From: Bacteroidia bacterium
Lineage (GTDB): Bacteria > Bacteroidota > Bacteroidia > Flavobacteriales > Flavobacteriaceae
Assembly: GCA_030425285.1 (NCBI GenBank)
Contig: JAUIAY010000002.1
Location: 175,956-239,955 of the forward strand
Direction: 5' to 3'
DNA: 64,000 nt
Positions 42,759-52,404 of this stretch are shown piece by piece (position 1 is the stretch's first letter; each line of letters begins with the position of its first letter). The translations under genes and the position numbers were made by a program. The notes under the pieces were generated by a model. That model had not been told where the DNA came from. It searched no databases and saw only the letters and a list, made by a program, of their open reading frames with translations.

Positions 42759-43796
42759 TTATTCTAAATTAAATTTCCAATCCAAATTGTTATTGTACTG
42801 CAAAGTACCATTTTTTACCATTAAAGGGCTTTCAAAATTGTTTTTAAATAAACTACCTGTTCCTAAACCTTGTGGCATAACCGTACCTAAAGTATAGGTC
42901 CATTGGGCAATGGCATTCAACCCGATATTACTTTCCAAAGCACTAGTAATCCACCAACCTATATTTTCTTTTTGGGATATATTTATCCATTCAGTGCTAC
43001 CACTCCATCCACCTATAAAACTGGGTTTTAAAATAATAAATTGTGGTTTCATGGTTTGTAGTAATTCCTGTTTTTTTGTTACAGAAAATACACCTATTAG
43101 TTCTTCGTCCAAAGCAATAGGCAAAGGTGTGTCTTCACAAAGTCTAGCCATTTCTTGTACTTGACCAGGCTTGATAGGCTGTTCAATGGAATGTAAGTCT
43201 AATTCTGATAAGTGCTTGAGCTTTTCCATGGCTTCATTGGGCAAAAAAGCGCCATTGGCATCAACACGCAATTCGATATCCGACTTTGAAAATTCTTTCC
43301 TTATGGATTTAAGTAAATGGTATTCAGTGTCAAAATCTATGGCTCCAATCTTCATCTTGATACAAGTAAAACCTGCTTCAATTTTCTCTTGTATTTGGGA
43401 TTTCATAAAAGGCTCATCACCCATCCAAATCAATCCATTGATGTTAATATTATCCTTACCCTCTGTAAATGCTGAAGGAAACAATTCGAAGGGATTCTCA
43501 CTTTCTAAAGATTTAAAAGCCATTTCCAACCCAAATTGGATACTAGGAAATTCAATAAGCTTATTTAACAAATTCTCTAACCCTAGTGCAATATTGTTAC
43601 ATACCCACTGCAACTTTTCTTCATAATCGGGTCTATCATCGACACTTAAACCTCTTAAAATACCGCATTCACCAATACCTTTTTTGCCATTAGCTTCTAA
43701 AACAATAAACCAGGTTTCCTTGGTCTTTAAAATACCACGTGAAGTTCCGCTAGGTGTTTTAAAATCAAGAATGTACTTGTGATACGTGGCCTTCAT
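42759..43796 (-). CDS. menC: O-succinylbenzoate synthase (enolase superfamily)
   Basis: MenC dehydrates SHCHC to o-succinylbenzoate in menaquinone synthesis. The 345-residue protein has the family catalytic lysine motif CIKMKIG (KxK) and metal ligands in RVDANGAF, IEQPI and IALDEEL. A second catalytic Lys lies in ILKPSFIGG. The muconate-lactonizing subgroup includes dipeptide epimerases, but the menE and men neighbours favour MenC. It is one base before the CPBP gene. Confidence 0.85.
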   Translation of the reverse strand: MKATYHKYILDFKTPSGTSRGILKTKETWFIVLEANGKKGIGECGILRGLSVDDRPDYEEKLQWVCNNIALGLENLLNKLIEFPSIQFGLEMAFKSLESENPFELFPSAFTEGKDNININGLIWMGDEPFMKSQIQEKIEAGFTCIKMKIGAIDFDTEYHLLKSIRKEFSKSDIELRVDANGAFLPNEAMEKLKHLSELDLHSIEQPIKPGQVQEMARLCEDTPLPIALDEELIGVFSVTKKQELLQTMKPQFIILKPSFIGGWSGSTEWINISQKENIGWWITSALESNIGLNAIAQWTYTLGTVMPQGLGTGSLFKNNFESPLMVKNGTLQYNNNLDWKFNLE

Positions 43797-43802
43797 GATA
43801 AG

Positions 43803-44504
43803 CTAAAAATTATGATGCATACTGACTTGCAACTGTCCTTTTCCTTGGGCATTGGTTTTCTGGTTCATCCATCCCAATTGAAATTTTATTTTTGGGCTCA
43901 ATACATATCCGAGACCTAAATAGATTCGGTTTCTATCAAAAAATTCAACTGTTCGACCATCACCAATATTTTGCTCTCCATTTATAAAAAGCTCGTTATA
44001 CAACGCCGCATAAAACGTATTTTTTTCGAAGGTTTTTTGGTTGAAAGGAATATTCATAAACAAGTTATAACGGTAACGGGTTCTAAAATCCTGATCCTCT
44101 ACAAATCGTTGCTCATACCTAAAACGATGGGTTAAATAAATACGTCCTCCAACTTTTTGAGGTAGCATTGCTTCTTGATAAATTCTGCTTTCACTAGATG
44201 TATCATTACTTTCTCCTAAAGCACCGGAGGTAATATGTGCATAACCTAGCGTTAATTTTATAGTGGTATTCTTGGGTCTATAAGTAAAACCCGAACGCAA
44301 TAGCAACTGTTCCAAGTCTCCGATAATGTTCCAATTACGGTATTGAACATCACCTTGTATTCCAAATTGGCTTTCTCCAAACTTGGTGTCATAAAAATAC
44401 ATATACCAAGCTCCCATTTGATTGGGATTTTGTGCTTGAGTTGTTTGAAATGAAGCAATTATAAAAAAACTGAAAATAAATAAAAAGCGTGCCGTTTTGG
44501 ACAT
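43803..44504 (-). CDS. DUF2490-family outer-membrane protein
   Basis: The 233-residue protein has a signal peptide ending near TTQAQ. It forms a small beta-barrel with AWYMYFYDTKFGESQFGIQGDVQYR, YRPKNTTIKLTLGYAHI, HRFRYEQRF, IYLGLGYVLSPKIKFQLGW and a terminal aromatic (HHNF) for outer-membrane insertion. DUF2490 proteins have no defined activity. It ends six bases before menC on the same strand and is divergent from the sterol desaturase gene. Confidence 0.85.
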   Translation of the reverse strand: MSKTARFLFIFSFFIIASFQTTQAQNPNQMGAWYMYFYDTKFGESQFGIQGDVQYRNWNIIGDLEQLLLRSGFTYRPKNTTIKLTLGYAHITSGALGESNDTSSESRIYQEAMLPQKVGGRIYLTHRFRYEQRFVEDQDFRTRYRYNLFMNIPFNQKTFEKNTFYAALYNELFINGEQNIGDGRTVEFFDRNRIYLGLGYVLSPKIKFQLGWMNQKTNAQGKGQLQVSMHHNF

Positions 44505-44591
44505 AGTTAAATTTTTCTTTTGAATGATTTAAATCTAGAAGTTAGATTTTGAAAAAAAGCATTATTTTTAAAAACACAAATATCCTATTTA

Positions 44592-45500
44592 ATGCCTGAA
44601 TTTCCAAATATCATACACTTTGCAATACCGTTTTTTATACTATCCATGTTATTGGAATTGTATGTAACAACTCGCGAAAAATTTAAAGAAACCAAAGGTT
44701 ACGAAACCAAAGATGCTTTTGCCTCCATTGCCATGGGATTGGGTAATGTGTTTTTAGGTTTTTTAAGTAAAGCTTTAGTACTTGGAGCTTTTGTTTTAAT
44801 TTATGAAAACTTCAGAATTTTTACCATTCCTGTTGCTTGGTGGAGCTTTATACTTATCTTTTTTGCTGATGATTTGTCGTATTATTGGTTTCACAGAATA
44901 TCGCATGAGTGTCGCTTATTTTGGGCTTCGCATGTAGTGCATCACTCATCACAACATTATAATTTAAGTACAGCTTTACGCCAAACCTGGTCCGGTGGAT
45001 TTTATTCCTTCATCTTTTGGTTATGGATGCCATTGGTTGGTTTTCATCCTGCTATGATTCTATTACAAATGTCTATAAGCTTATTATACCAATTTTGGAT
45101 TCATACCGAAGCCATTGACAAAATGCCAAAATGGTTTGAGGCCATTTTCAATACACCTTCTCACCATCGTGTACATCATGGAAGTAATCCAATTTACCTA
45201 GACCGAAATCATGCAGGTATTTTAATTATCTGGGACAAACTATTTGGTACTTTCCAACCTGAACTTGAGGAAGAAAAAGTACAATATGGCCTTGTTAAGA
45301 ACATAAACACCTACAATCCTATTAAAATTGCATTTATAGAATGGTTTAATATGCTAAAAGATACTTTCAGTGGCAGTAAATCTCTTAAAGACAGATTTTT
45401 ATATTTAGTTAAACCTCCTGGGTGGAAACACGATGGCACCGGAAAAATAAGTGATGATTTACGTAATGAATGGTTAAAACAACAGCATCATGACGTTTGA
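44592..45500 (+). CDS. Sterol desaturase/fatty acid hydroxylase-family membrane enzyme
   Basis: The 302-residue membrane protein has about four helices and the eight-histidine di-iron motif: WFHRISHECR, VVHHSSQHYN and HHRVHHGSN. Enzymes of this fold hydroxylate or desaturate lipids, including alkylglycerols and hopanoid- or carotenoid-type substrates. The start overlaps no gene, while its 3' end overlaps the SDR gene by 11 bases. The pair probably acts on the same lipid. The exact substrate cannot be told. Confidence 0.88.
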   Translation: MPEFPNIIHFAIPFFILSMLLELYVTTREKFKETKGYETKDAFASIAMGLGNVFLGFLSKALVLGAFVLIYENFRIFTIPVAWWSFILIFFADDLSYYWFHRISHECRLFWASHVVHHSSQHYNLSTALRQTWSGGFYSFIFWLWMPLVGFHPAMILLQMSISLLYQFWIHTEAIDKMPKWFEAIFNTPSHHRVHHGSNPIYLDRNHAGILIIWDKLFGTFQPELEEEKVQYGLVKNINTYNPIKIAFIEWFNMLKDTFSGSKSLKDRFLYLVKPPGWKHDGTGKISDDLRNEWLKQQHHDV

Positions 45501-46281
45501 AAATAAAGTTGTTTGGATTACAGGAGCCAGTAGTGGTATTGGTAAGGAATTAGCTTTAACATTATCAAAAACTAATTGCAAGTTGATTCTTTCAGCAAGA
45601 AGAAAAGAGGAATTAGAGCGGGTAAAATCGGCATGTAAAAATGCTAAAAACATAAAGGTTGTAGCTTTTGACTTAAGTCATTATGCTAATATGAAAACTA
45701 TTGTTGAAGATGCCATCAAAGCTTTTGGAAAAATAGACCTTTTAATCAACAATGGTGGTATTAGTCAGCGATCACCAATTATAGATACAACTATTGAAGT
45801 TGATAAAAAACTCATGGAAGTAGACTATTTAGGAACGGTGGCATTATCTAAAGCCTTACTACCTCATTTTATTGAAAATCAATCTGGTCATTATGTTGTA
45901 GTATCAAGCCTTATGGGCAAATTTAGCTCACCTTTTAGATCTGCTTATTGTGGTGCCAAGCATGCCCTGCATGGTTTTTTTGATGCCTTAAGATTGGAGC
46001 ACGACAAAGACAATATAAAAGTCACAATGATTTGTCCAGGATTTGTAAATACGAATGTGGCCAGAAATGCTTTAACAGCAGATGGCAGTAAACAAGGCTA
46101 TCAGGATAATATGACAGAGAATGGTTTACCAGTTAACGTATTTGTAAAACGCATGATTAGAGCTATTGAAAAAGAAAAATACGAAGCCTATATTGGAAAG
46201 TTTGAAAAATTTGGCGTGTTTGTAAAAAGGCTTTCGCCTAGATTATTACATCAATTGGTATTGAAAAGCCGTGTAAGATAG
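45490..46281 (+). CDS. Short-chain dehydrogenase/reductase
   Basis: The 263-residue protein has the Rossmann TGASSGIG motif (residues 11-18), NNGG, the catalytic serine in VVSSLMGKF and YCGAKHAL (YxxxK). NAD(P)-dependent oxidation or reduction of a hydroxyl or keto group is expected. Translational coupling to the di-iron lipid hydroxylase gene suggests it acts on that enzyme's product. It ends eight bases from the convergent patatin gene. Confidence 0.9.
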   Translation: MTFENKVVWITGASSGIGKELALTLSKTNCKLILSARRKEELERVKSACKNAKNIKVVAFDLSHYANMKTIVEDAIKAFGKIDLLINNGGISQRSPIIDTTIEVDKKLMEVDYLGTVALSKALLPHFIENQSGHYVVVSSLMGKFSSPFRSAYCGAKHALHGFFDALRLEHDKDNIKVTMICPGFVNTNVARNALTADGSKQGYQDNMTENGLPVNVFVKRMIRAIEKEKYEAYIGKFEKFGVFVKRLSPRLLHQLVLKSRVR

Positions 46282-46289
46282 TTTGCTAT

Positions 46290-48602
46290 TTAATTAGATT
46301 TCCCAAAAGGGATACCTACTGTAAAAAACAACCTAAGTTTATCAATTCCATTCACATAGGAAAGATCCAGACTAATGGGTCCAAAAAGCGAATAAAATGA
46401 TACCGTAGAACCAACTGTAAACAATATACTTGGATCATGTGAAACAGACCAGTTATTTGATTGATTGGAGAAGTTTTCAAAATATTCATTAAAGTCTTGG
46501 TATCCTAATGACGCTACATCTAAATGTGGTGTAAGATAGATATTGTTTAAGGGATTGAATTGTAGGGCTACAGCACCCTTGATCATTTGGGTGACTATAA
46601 TTTCACTTCCATAAAGTCCAGGTAACTGGTATGTATCTTTTCTTGGAGATTCTAAAAAACCTCCTAAAGAATATTTTGACATAAGGCCAAAATCTTCATA
46701 GGACAATTCATTAGACGCCTGACTTTCAATAGCAGTAAAATAACCTGCACAAGAAGTCATTATAGAAATAGAATTGGTTATTGGGAAACGCATTTCAAAA
46801 TCAGCTCCAAATTTTAAATAACCGTTGGTTGATAGACCTTTGATGTCATCAATCCCTTGAGTAAGTTCTATATCTATATCGTTGAAAAAAGATTTTTGTA
46901 CAAAAGCATTTATAATGGTTCCCTGTGAAGGAAAGAAGACAGATTCCATACTATTTGACCTAAACCTAATAACAGCTTCAAGATTTCTGGATTTAAAATT
47001 TTTAATGGCAAGATCACTGTTATTTATTTCTGGGTCTGTATCTGGCCAAAGTCTGTCATATTCATAAGAAATACCAACGCCCACATAACTCATAAATGGA
47101 TAAATGTTTCTATTGAACTGTGTTGTAGCAGAAAAGACATTATGATGCAAGTTATTAGTTTTTATTCCTTCCAAATAGGTATCTTCCTTTAAAAGCTGTC
47201 CTAATATATCAGTGCGCCACCACCAATTTTTATTTGCACCTAGTATTTTTTGATGTTGAAGTCTTACTCCTGGTTGCTCCGCAATATCTAATGTGATTAA
47301 AGATCTCGAAGCTTTCCCAATTATGTTTCTACCTGTATAATTGGCAATGAGGCCAACACCTCTATGAGAATCAAAATGAATGCCTCCTTTAAACATATGC
47401 TTCGATCTTTCATCTATGTTCAATTCAATACCCAATTTTTCATCTTCAATCATCGGATTAAGATAAATAGCATTGAACTGCGTTGTTCCCATCAGTCTAC
47501 CTATACCTTCATTGATATCATTAATACTGTAGCGCTTCCCTTCCGTAATTCCAAATCGGGCTTTTACCAATTCTAAATTAGCAGGGTCAAGGTTTGTAAA
47601 CACAATGGAATCTAAAACAAAATCACTAGGCACATCAGGTATTGAAGATTTCGTTACATTATATGTCTTTAGTCGATTGGCTATTTCTACCAATGACTGT
47701 ATGTTATCCTGAACAGCTTTTTTCCCTTCTTCATAAATTTCATCTGATTTCATAAAATCGGCAGTAGAAAATGTAAGGTTAGGAATATGGTCTATTAAAA
47801 CATCACATAACTCCCTATTGGTACTTTCTTTTAAATTACCAATAAGCATACTTGTCTGAAAGAGAACCTTGATTGGGTTATTAAGTTGTTCCTTTGGAAC
47901 CATGCCACCGCCCACATCACTTCCTATAATAATATCAGCTCCTAATTCTTTAGCAATATCTGTTGGAAAATTATTGAATATACCTCCATCTACCAACAAA
48001 GTATTTTTGTAATCTACAGACTTGAAAATGGTGGGTATAGACATACTGGCTCGCATTGCCAAAGCAAGTGACCCTCTTTCCATAAGCAATTGCTGACCAT
48101 TAACAATATCAGTCGTAACTGCTCTATATGGTATTGGCAAATCATCAAAATCATCTACTCGATAAACAGGATAAGTCAATTCAGAAAGCAAAGCCCTCAA
48201 ATTTTGATCATTTATGATTGCACTACCCAAAGAAGGCTTTCCATCAACTAAATTAAGATTGGCAAAATACCTATTGAATTCACTTTTCTCCTCCACTCCG
48301 ACACTAGACAATAAAACATTACCACTCAAAATGGTTTTCCAATTAATGGCATGGGCTATATTTGCAATACTGTCACCTGAATAACCTACAGAATACATAC
48401 CTCCAACAATACTGCCCATACTGGTTCCAATAATGATATCCGGAACAATTCCCAAAGAATCCAATTTTTGTAGTAACGGAATATGCGCAATACCCTTCGC
48501 GCCACCTCCACTTAAAACCAAAGCTACTTTTGGTTTGTCTTCTTGGGCAAAAACTGAAAAACAAAACAAGTAAAAAAATAGAAGTAACAGATACTGTTTC
48601 AT
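46290..48602 (-). CDS. Patatin-like phospholipase fused to POTRA and Omp85 barrel
   Basis: The 770-residue protein has a signal peptide, then a patatin domain at about 25-220. That domain has GGGAKG (oxyanion loop), GTSMGS (nucleophile Ser in GxSxG) and LLVDGGIFNNFP (catalytic Asp in DGG). A POTRA-like segment is at about 320-390 (DSIVFTNLDPANLELVKARFGITEG). A 16-strand Omp85-type barrel completes it. The order matches PlpD-type type Vd secretion proteins, though in Bacteroidota the patatin is often retained at the surface. It ends near the SDR gene. Confidence 0.88.
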   Translation of the reverse strand: MKQYLLLLFFYLFCFSVFAQEDKPKVALVLSGGGAKGIAHIPLLQKLDSLGIVPDIIIGTSMGSIVGGMYSVGYSGDSIANIAHAINWKTILSGNVLLSSVGVEEKSEFNRYFANLNLVDGKPSLGSAIINDQNLRALLSELTYPVYRVDDFDDLPIPYRAVTTDIVNGQQLLMERGSLALAMRASMSIPTIFKSVDYKNTLLVDGGIFNNFPTDIAKELGADIIIGSDVGGGMVPKEQLNNPIKVLFQTSMLIGNLKESTNRELCDVLIDHIPNLTFSTADFMKSDEIYEEGKKAVQDNIQSLVEIANRLKTYNVTKSSIPDVPSDFVLDSIVFTNLDPANLELVKARFGITEGKRYSINDINEGIGRLMGTTQFNAIYLNPMIEDEKLGIELNIDERSKHMFKGGIHFDSHRGVGLIANYTGRNIIGKASRSLITLDIAEQPGVRLQHQKILGANKNWWWRTDILGQLLKEDTYLEGIKTNNLHHNVFSATTQFNRNIYPFMSYVGVGISYEYDRLWPDTDPEINNSDLAIKNFKSRNLEAVIRFRSNSMESVFFPSQGTIINAFVQKSFFNDIDIELTQGIDDIKGLSTNGYLKFGADFEMRFPITNSISIMTSCAGYFTAIESQASNELSYEDFGLMSKYSLGGFLESPRKDTYQLPGLYGSEIIVTQMIKGAVALQFNPLNNIYLTPHLDVASLGYQDFNEYFENFSNQSNNWSVSHDPSILFTVGSTVSFYSLFGPISLDLSYVNGIDKLRLFFTVGIPFGKSN

Positions 48603-48611
48603 ACCAAACTT

Positions 48612-49289
48612 TTAAAGCTCTAAACTCTCTCCTATTTCCAAGAGCATCAAGTCCTTATTTTTATCAAAAAACTTTCGTTTAGCTTCTTCATGGTCAATTT
48701 CTATGTAACCAAAGGTATCAAAATGATAACCCAATACTTTGTCGCACTGTACAAAATCACTAGCCAAAATAGCATCATCAATTCCCATCGTGAAGTTATC
48801 ACCAATAGGTAAAATTGCCAGATCCAAATTAGTCTGCATTGGAATTAACTTCATGTCCATAGTTAAAGCTGTATCACCAGCTATATATATGTTTTTGCGC
48901 TCACCTTCTATCACAAAGCCACCAGGTTGTCCACCATAGCTACCATCTGGAAATGATGATGTGTGAATGGCATTTACATATTTTACATTACCAAATTCAA
49001 AATCCCAATTACCACCATGGTTCATGGGATGATACTCCAAACCTTTATTCCCAAAATGTGATGCTATTTCATAATTAGAAACTATAACAGCATTGGTTCT
49101 TTTCGCAATTGCTTCAACATCCAAAATATGATCTTGATGAGCATGCGTCAATAAAATATAATCTGCTTGAAGTGCATTGATATTAATATGTGAAGCTTTT
49201 TCGTTGGCACTTATAAAGGGATCAACTAAAATGTGCACATCATTAACTTCGATTCCTAGACTTGCATGGCCGTAAAACGTAATTTTCAT
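48612..49289 (-). CDS. UPF0173 metal-dependent hydrolase
   Basis: Taking MKITFYGHASLGI as the start (ATG 49289), the protein has 225 residues; an upstream in-frame ATG at 49316 is less likely. The metallo-beta-lactamase motif LLTHAHQDHILD and later IAGDTALT and GYHFDTFGY supply the two-metal ligands. The group is related to UlaG-type lactonases, but its substrate is undefined. It is ten bases upstream of the patatin gene. Confidence 0.88.
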   Translation of the reverse strand: MKITFYGHASLGIEVNDVHILVDPFISANEKASHININALQADYILLTHAHQDHILDVEAIAKRTNAVIVSNYEIASHFGNKGLEYHPMNHGGNWDFEFGNVKYVNAIHTSSFPDGSYGGQPGGFVIEGERKNIYIAGDTALTMDMKLIPMQTNLDLAILPIGDNFTMGIDDAILASDFVQCDKVLGYHFDTFGYIEIDHEEAKRKFFDKNKDLMLLEIGESLEL

Positions 49290-49317
49290 TTTTAATATTT
49301 TGGATTGAAAATACAAA

Positions 49318-49353
49318 AAAACTCAAGTATATTTAACAATTTACTTGAGTTTT
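49318..49353 (-). terminator. Hairpin terminator downstream of menA
   Basis: AAAACTCAAGTA and TACTTGAGTTTT are perfect 12-base arms around a 12-base loop. Read leftward they are followed by seven T residues. It lies 130 bases after menA. Confidence 0.75.
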
Positions 49354-49482
49354 CCATCCCGATCATCAAAACTGACAAATAGCTTCTTGGATGTTGATTA
49401 ATCTCTTCAACAATAATTTAAAACAATACACATGAAATACAAATATTTAATGCTATCAGATGTTTTTAACCATAAAGCGTTT

Positions 49483-50385
49483 TTACAACAAATAACCAAC
49501 ACCTAATATCACCGCTAAAAAGAAAGTAGAAAGCGCTACCTTTTTAAGTTCAGGATCCAAGTCGGCTGGGTTTACAACAGCTTTTACTCGATTTAAATGC
49601 ATAAATAACGGAACAAAAACCACAAGAAAAATAAAATTGAAAGGATTGGTATAATACAGAACAGCAAATATCAGGGTTAGTAGCATCGCGCTCAAAACCA
49701 AAAAATAGTGATATTTTTTGGCTTTTTGAAATCCCAATTTAACTGCCAAGGTCATTTTATCGGATTTTAAATCGGATTCAATATCACGCAAATTATTTAG
49801 GTTTAATACCGAGACACTTAAAAGTCCAATTGAAATGGCTGGTAGAATTACGACGTGGTCTACTTGCCTAGCAAACAGAAAATAGCCACCCACAACACTT
49901 ACCAAACCGAAAAAAACAAATACATATAGATCTCCAAGACCTCGATAACCATAAGCATTATCACCAATAGTATACTTAATGGATGCATAAATCGAAAGAG
50001 CTCCTAAAACAAAGAATATTAAAGCATACCAAAAATGAGTAACTCCAAAAGCGGCCAAAATCAAAAAGAAAGCCAACGCAATGGTTACAAGTATGTTAAC
50101 CTTAATGGCATTGTACATAGATTCAGGAGAAATTTTCCCACTTTGTATAGCGCGTTCTGGGCCAACACGTTGATTGTTATCTGTGCCTTTTACACCATCT
50201 CCATAATCATTTGCGAAATTAGATAAGACCTGTAAACTCAATGTAGTAAATATTGCCAATAAAAAAACAAGCCAATTAAAAAAACCGTTGTACTCGGCAA
50301 AACACCCTGCGAGGATAATACCAGAAACCGATAAGGGTAAGGTTCGTAATCTGGCGGCTGAAATCCAATCTTTAAAACTACTCAT
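49483..50385 (-). CDS. menA: 1,4-dihydroxy-2-naphthoate polyprenyltransferase
   Basis: MenA prenylates DHNA to demethylmenaquinone in the inner membrane. The 300-residue UbiA-type protein has about nine helices. The first Asp-rich motif is NFANDYGDGVKGTDNNQRVGPERAIQSG (about 60-87) and the second is NNLRDIESDLKSDK (about 188-201). Both are diagnostic for MenA. It is ten bases after menB. Confidence 0.93.
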   Translation of the reverse strand: MSSFKDWISAARLRTLPLSVSGIILAGCFAEYNGFFNWLVFLLAIFTTLSLQVLSNFANDYGDGVKGTDNNQRVGPERAIQSGKISPESMYNAIKVNILVTIALAFFLILAAFGVTHFWYALIFFVLGALSIYASIKYTIGDNAYGYRGLGDLYVFVFFGLVSVVGGYFLFARQVDHVVILPAISIGLLSVSVLNLNNLRDIESDLKSDKMTLAVKLGFQKAKKYHYFLVLSAMLLTLIFAVLYYTNPFNFIFLVVFVPLFMHLNRVKAVVNPADLDPELKKVALSTFFLAVILGVGYLL

Positions 50386-50394
50386 GAATTACAA

Positions 50395-51234
50395 TTAAGG
50401 TATCCACTTTTTAGGAAAGTTAGGTTTTCGCTTTTCCAAAAAGGCATCCCTACCTTCTTTTGCCTCATCGGTCATATAGGCTAAACGAGTAGCTTCACCA
50501 GCAAATACTTGTTGACCAACCATACCATCGTCAGTAAGGTTCATGGCAAACTTCAACATTTTTATAGATGTTGGCGATTTGGCTAATATTTCTTGAGCCC
50601 ATTCATAGGCTGTATCTTCTAATTCATCGTGAGGTATTACGGCATTTACCATACCCATTTCAAAAGCTTCTTGGGCAGAATAATTTCTTCCCAAAAAGAA
50701 AATTTCCCGTGCTTTTTTCTGTCCAACCATTTTGGCTAAATAAGCCGAACCGTAACCACCATCAAAACTTGTAACGTCAGCATCTGTTTGTTTAAAAATT
50801 GCATGTTCTTTACTAGCAAGCGTTAAATCGCAAACCACATGCAAACTGTGTCCGCCACCAACAGCCCAACCAGGAACAACCGCTATAACTGCTTTAGGCA
50901 TAAACCGAATTAATCGTTGAACCTCCAATATATTCAATCTGTGATACCCATCCTCGCCCACATAACCTTGATGGCCTCTAGCCTTTTGATCACCACCAGA
51001 ACAGAAACTCCAAATTCCATCTTTGTTTGAGGGTCCTTCTGCTGAAAGCAACACAACCCCTATACTGGTATCTTCATTGGCATCATAAAAAGCGTCATAT
51101 AATTCACTTGTGGTTTTGGGTCTAAAGGCATTTCTAACATTTGGTCTGTTAAACGCAATACGTGCGACACCATTACTTTTCGTATAGGTAATGTCTTCAT
51201 ATTCTTTAGCCGTTTTCCAGTTTGCTACACTCAT
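50395..51234 (-). CDS. menB: 1,4-dihydroxy-2-naphthoyl-CoA synthase
   Basis: MenB closes the second ring from OSB-CoA to DHNA-CoA. The 279-residue crotonase-fold protein has SFCSGGDQKARGHQGYVGEDG, PGWAVGGGHSLHVVCDLTLAS, TDADVTSFDGGYGSAYLAKMVG and the C-terminal FLEKRKPNFPKKWIP, all as in MenB. It is the gene directly upstream of menA on the same strand. Confidence 0.95.
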   Translation of the reverse strand: MSVANWKTAKEYEDITYTKSNGVARIAFNRPNVRNAFRPKTTSELYDAFYDANEDTSIGVVLLSAEGPSNKDGIWSFCSGGDQKARGHQGYVGEDGYHRLNILEVQRLIRFMPKAVIAVVPGWAVGGGHSLHVVCDLTLASKEHAIFKQTDADVTSFDGGYGSAYLAKMVGQKKAREIFFLGRNYSAQEAFEMGMVNAVIPHDELEDTAYEWAQEILAKSPTSIKMLKFAMNLTDDGMVGQQVFAGEATRLAYMTDEAKEGRDAFLEKRKPNFPKKWIP

Positions 51235-51285
51235 TTTTTATATTTTAGTCAAAAATAATTTTTTTTAAACAAACAGCTACTCCCA

Positions 51286-52404
51286 ATGAAAAATATTATA
51301 TTCATTTTCACTTCGCTATGCCTTTTTAATTTTGGTTTTTCGCAATCTTATAAATTTGAAACCCTTATCGATCTTGAGGCTACAGATGTTATTAGTCAAG
51401 GGAATACAGGTACGTGTTGGAGTTTTTCTACATCATCATTTTTAGAAAGTGAAATCAAGCGTATCTCTGGGAAAAATATTGATATCTCAGAAATGTACAC
51501 GGTTAGAAACACCTATCAAGTAAAAGCTGAAAACTATATCATGCGTCAGGGAAAGGCTCAATTTAGTCAGGGTGGTTTAGCTCACGATGTTATCAATAGC
51601 ATAGCAAAAAACGGTATTGTACCTCAAGTAGCTTACACAGGATTGGATCATGACGCTACAAAGCATAACCACTCTGAAATGCTACTGGTTTTAAAAGGTG
51701 TTTTGGATGTATATATTGATAACCCTGGAAAAAATCTTTCCTCTAAATGGAAGCTTGTTGTTGACGCGATTTTGGACACCTATTTAGGTGAAAATATTGA
51801 AACGTTTAATTACGAAGGTGTTCCATATACTCCTATGACATTCTTGAAAATGACCAAACTAAATCCTAATGATTATGTGAGTATAACTTCATTCACGCAC
51901 CAACCGTTTTACTCACAGTTCATTTTAAATATTCCTGATAATTTTTCTAACGGAAGTTTTTATAATGTGAAATTGGATGAGATGATTTCAGTTATTAATC
52001 ACGCACTTGAAAATGGTTACACCGTTGAATTGGATTGTGATGTGAGTGAAATAACCTTTTCAGCAAAACACGGTATTGCAGTCATACCCGAAGACGATGC
52101 CACAAAAGCAGAAGCCATAATTAGTGTTAGACCTGAAAAAAATATTACTCAAACCTTTAGACAGCAGGAGTTTGAAAATTACAATACTACTGATGATCAT
52201 TTAATGCACATCACTGGTATGCTTAAAGACCAAAACGGGACTGTTTATTACAAAGTAAAAAATTCTTGGGGAACTGACTCCAGTCGCGTAGCGAATGATG
52301 GGTTTGTATACATGAGTGAAGCTTATATGAAGCTAAAAACCATCTCCATTATGGTGCATAAAGATGCGGTTCCTAAAAACTTAAAAAACAAATTGAAATT
52401 ATAA
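51286..52404 (+). CDS. Secreted C1-family cysteine peptidase, bleomycin hydrolase type
   Basis: The 372-residue protein has a signal peptide ending near FGFSQ. The papain-like catalytic set is present: the Gln in SQGNTGTCWSFSTS, with the Cys at about 43, the His in DDHLMHITG and the Asn in VKNSWGTD. It resembles the aminopeptidase C/bleomycin hydrolase branch, but the signal peptide suggests periplasmic work. Its end overlaps the convergent CvfB-like gene by six bases. Confidence 0.9.
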   Translation: MKNIIFIFTSLCLFNFGFSQSYKFETLIDLEATDVISQGNTGTCWSFSTSSFLESEIKRISGKNIDISEMYTVRNTYQVKAENYIMRQGKAQFSQGGLAHDVINSIAKNGIVPQVAYTGLDHDATKHNHSEMLLVLKGVLDVYIDNPGKNLSSKWKLVVDAILDTYLGENIETFNYEGVPYTPMTFLKMTKLNPNDYVSITSFTHQPFYSQFILNIPDNFSNGSFYNVKLDEMISVINHALENGYTVELDCDVSEITFSAKHGIAVIPEDDATKAEAIISVRPEKNITQTFRQQEFENYNTTDDHLMHITGMLKDQNGTVYYKVKNSWGTDSSRVANDGFVYMSEAYMKLKTISIMVHKDAVPKNLKNKLKL

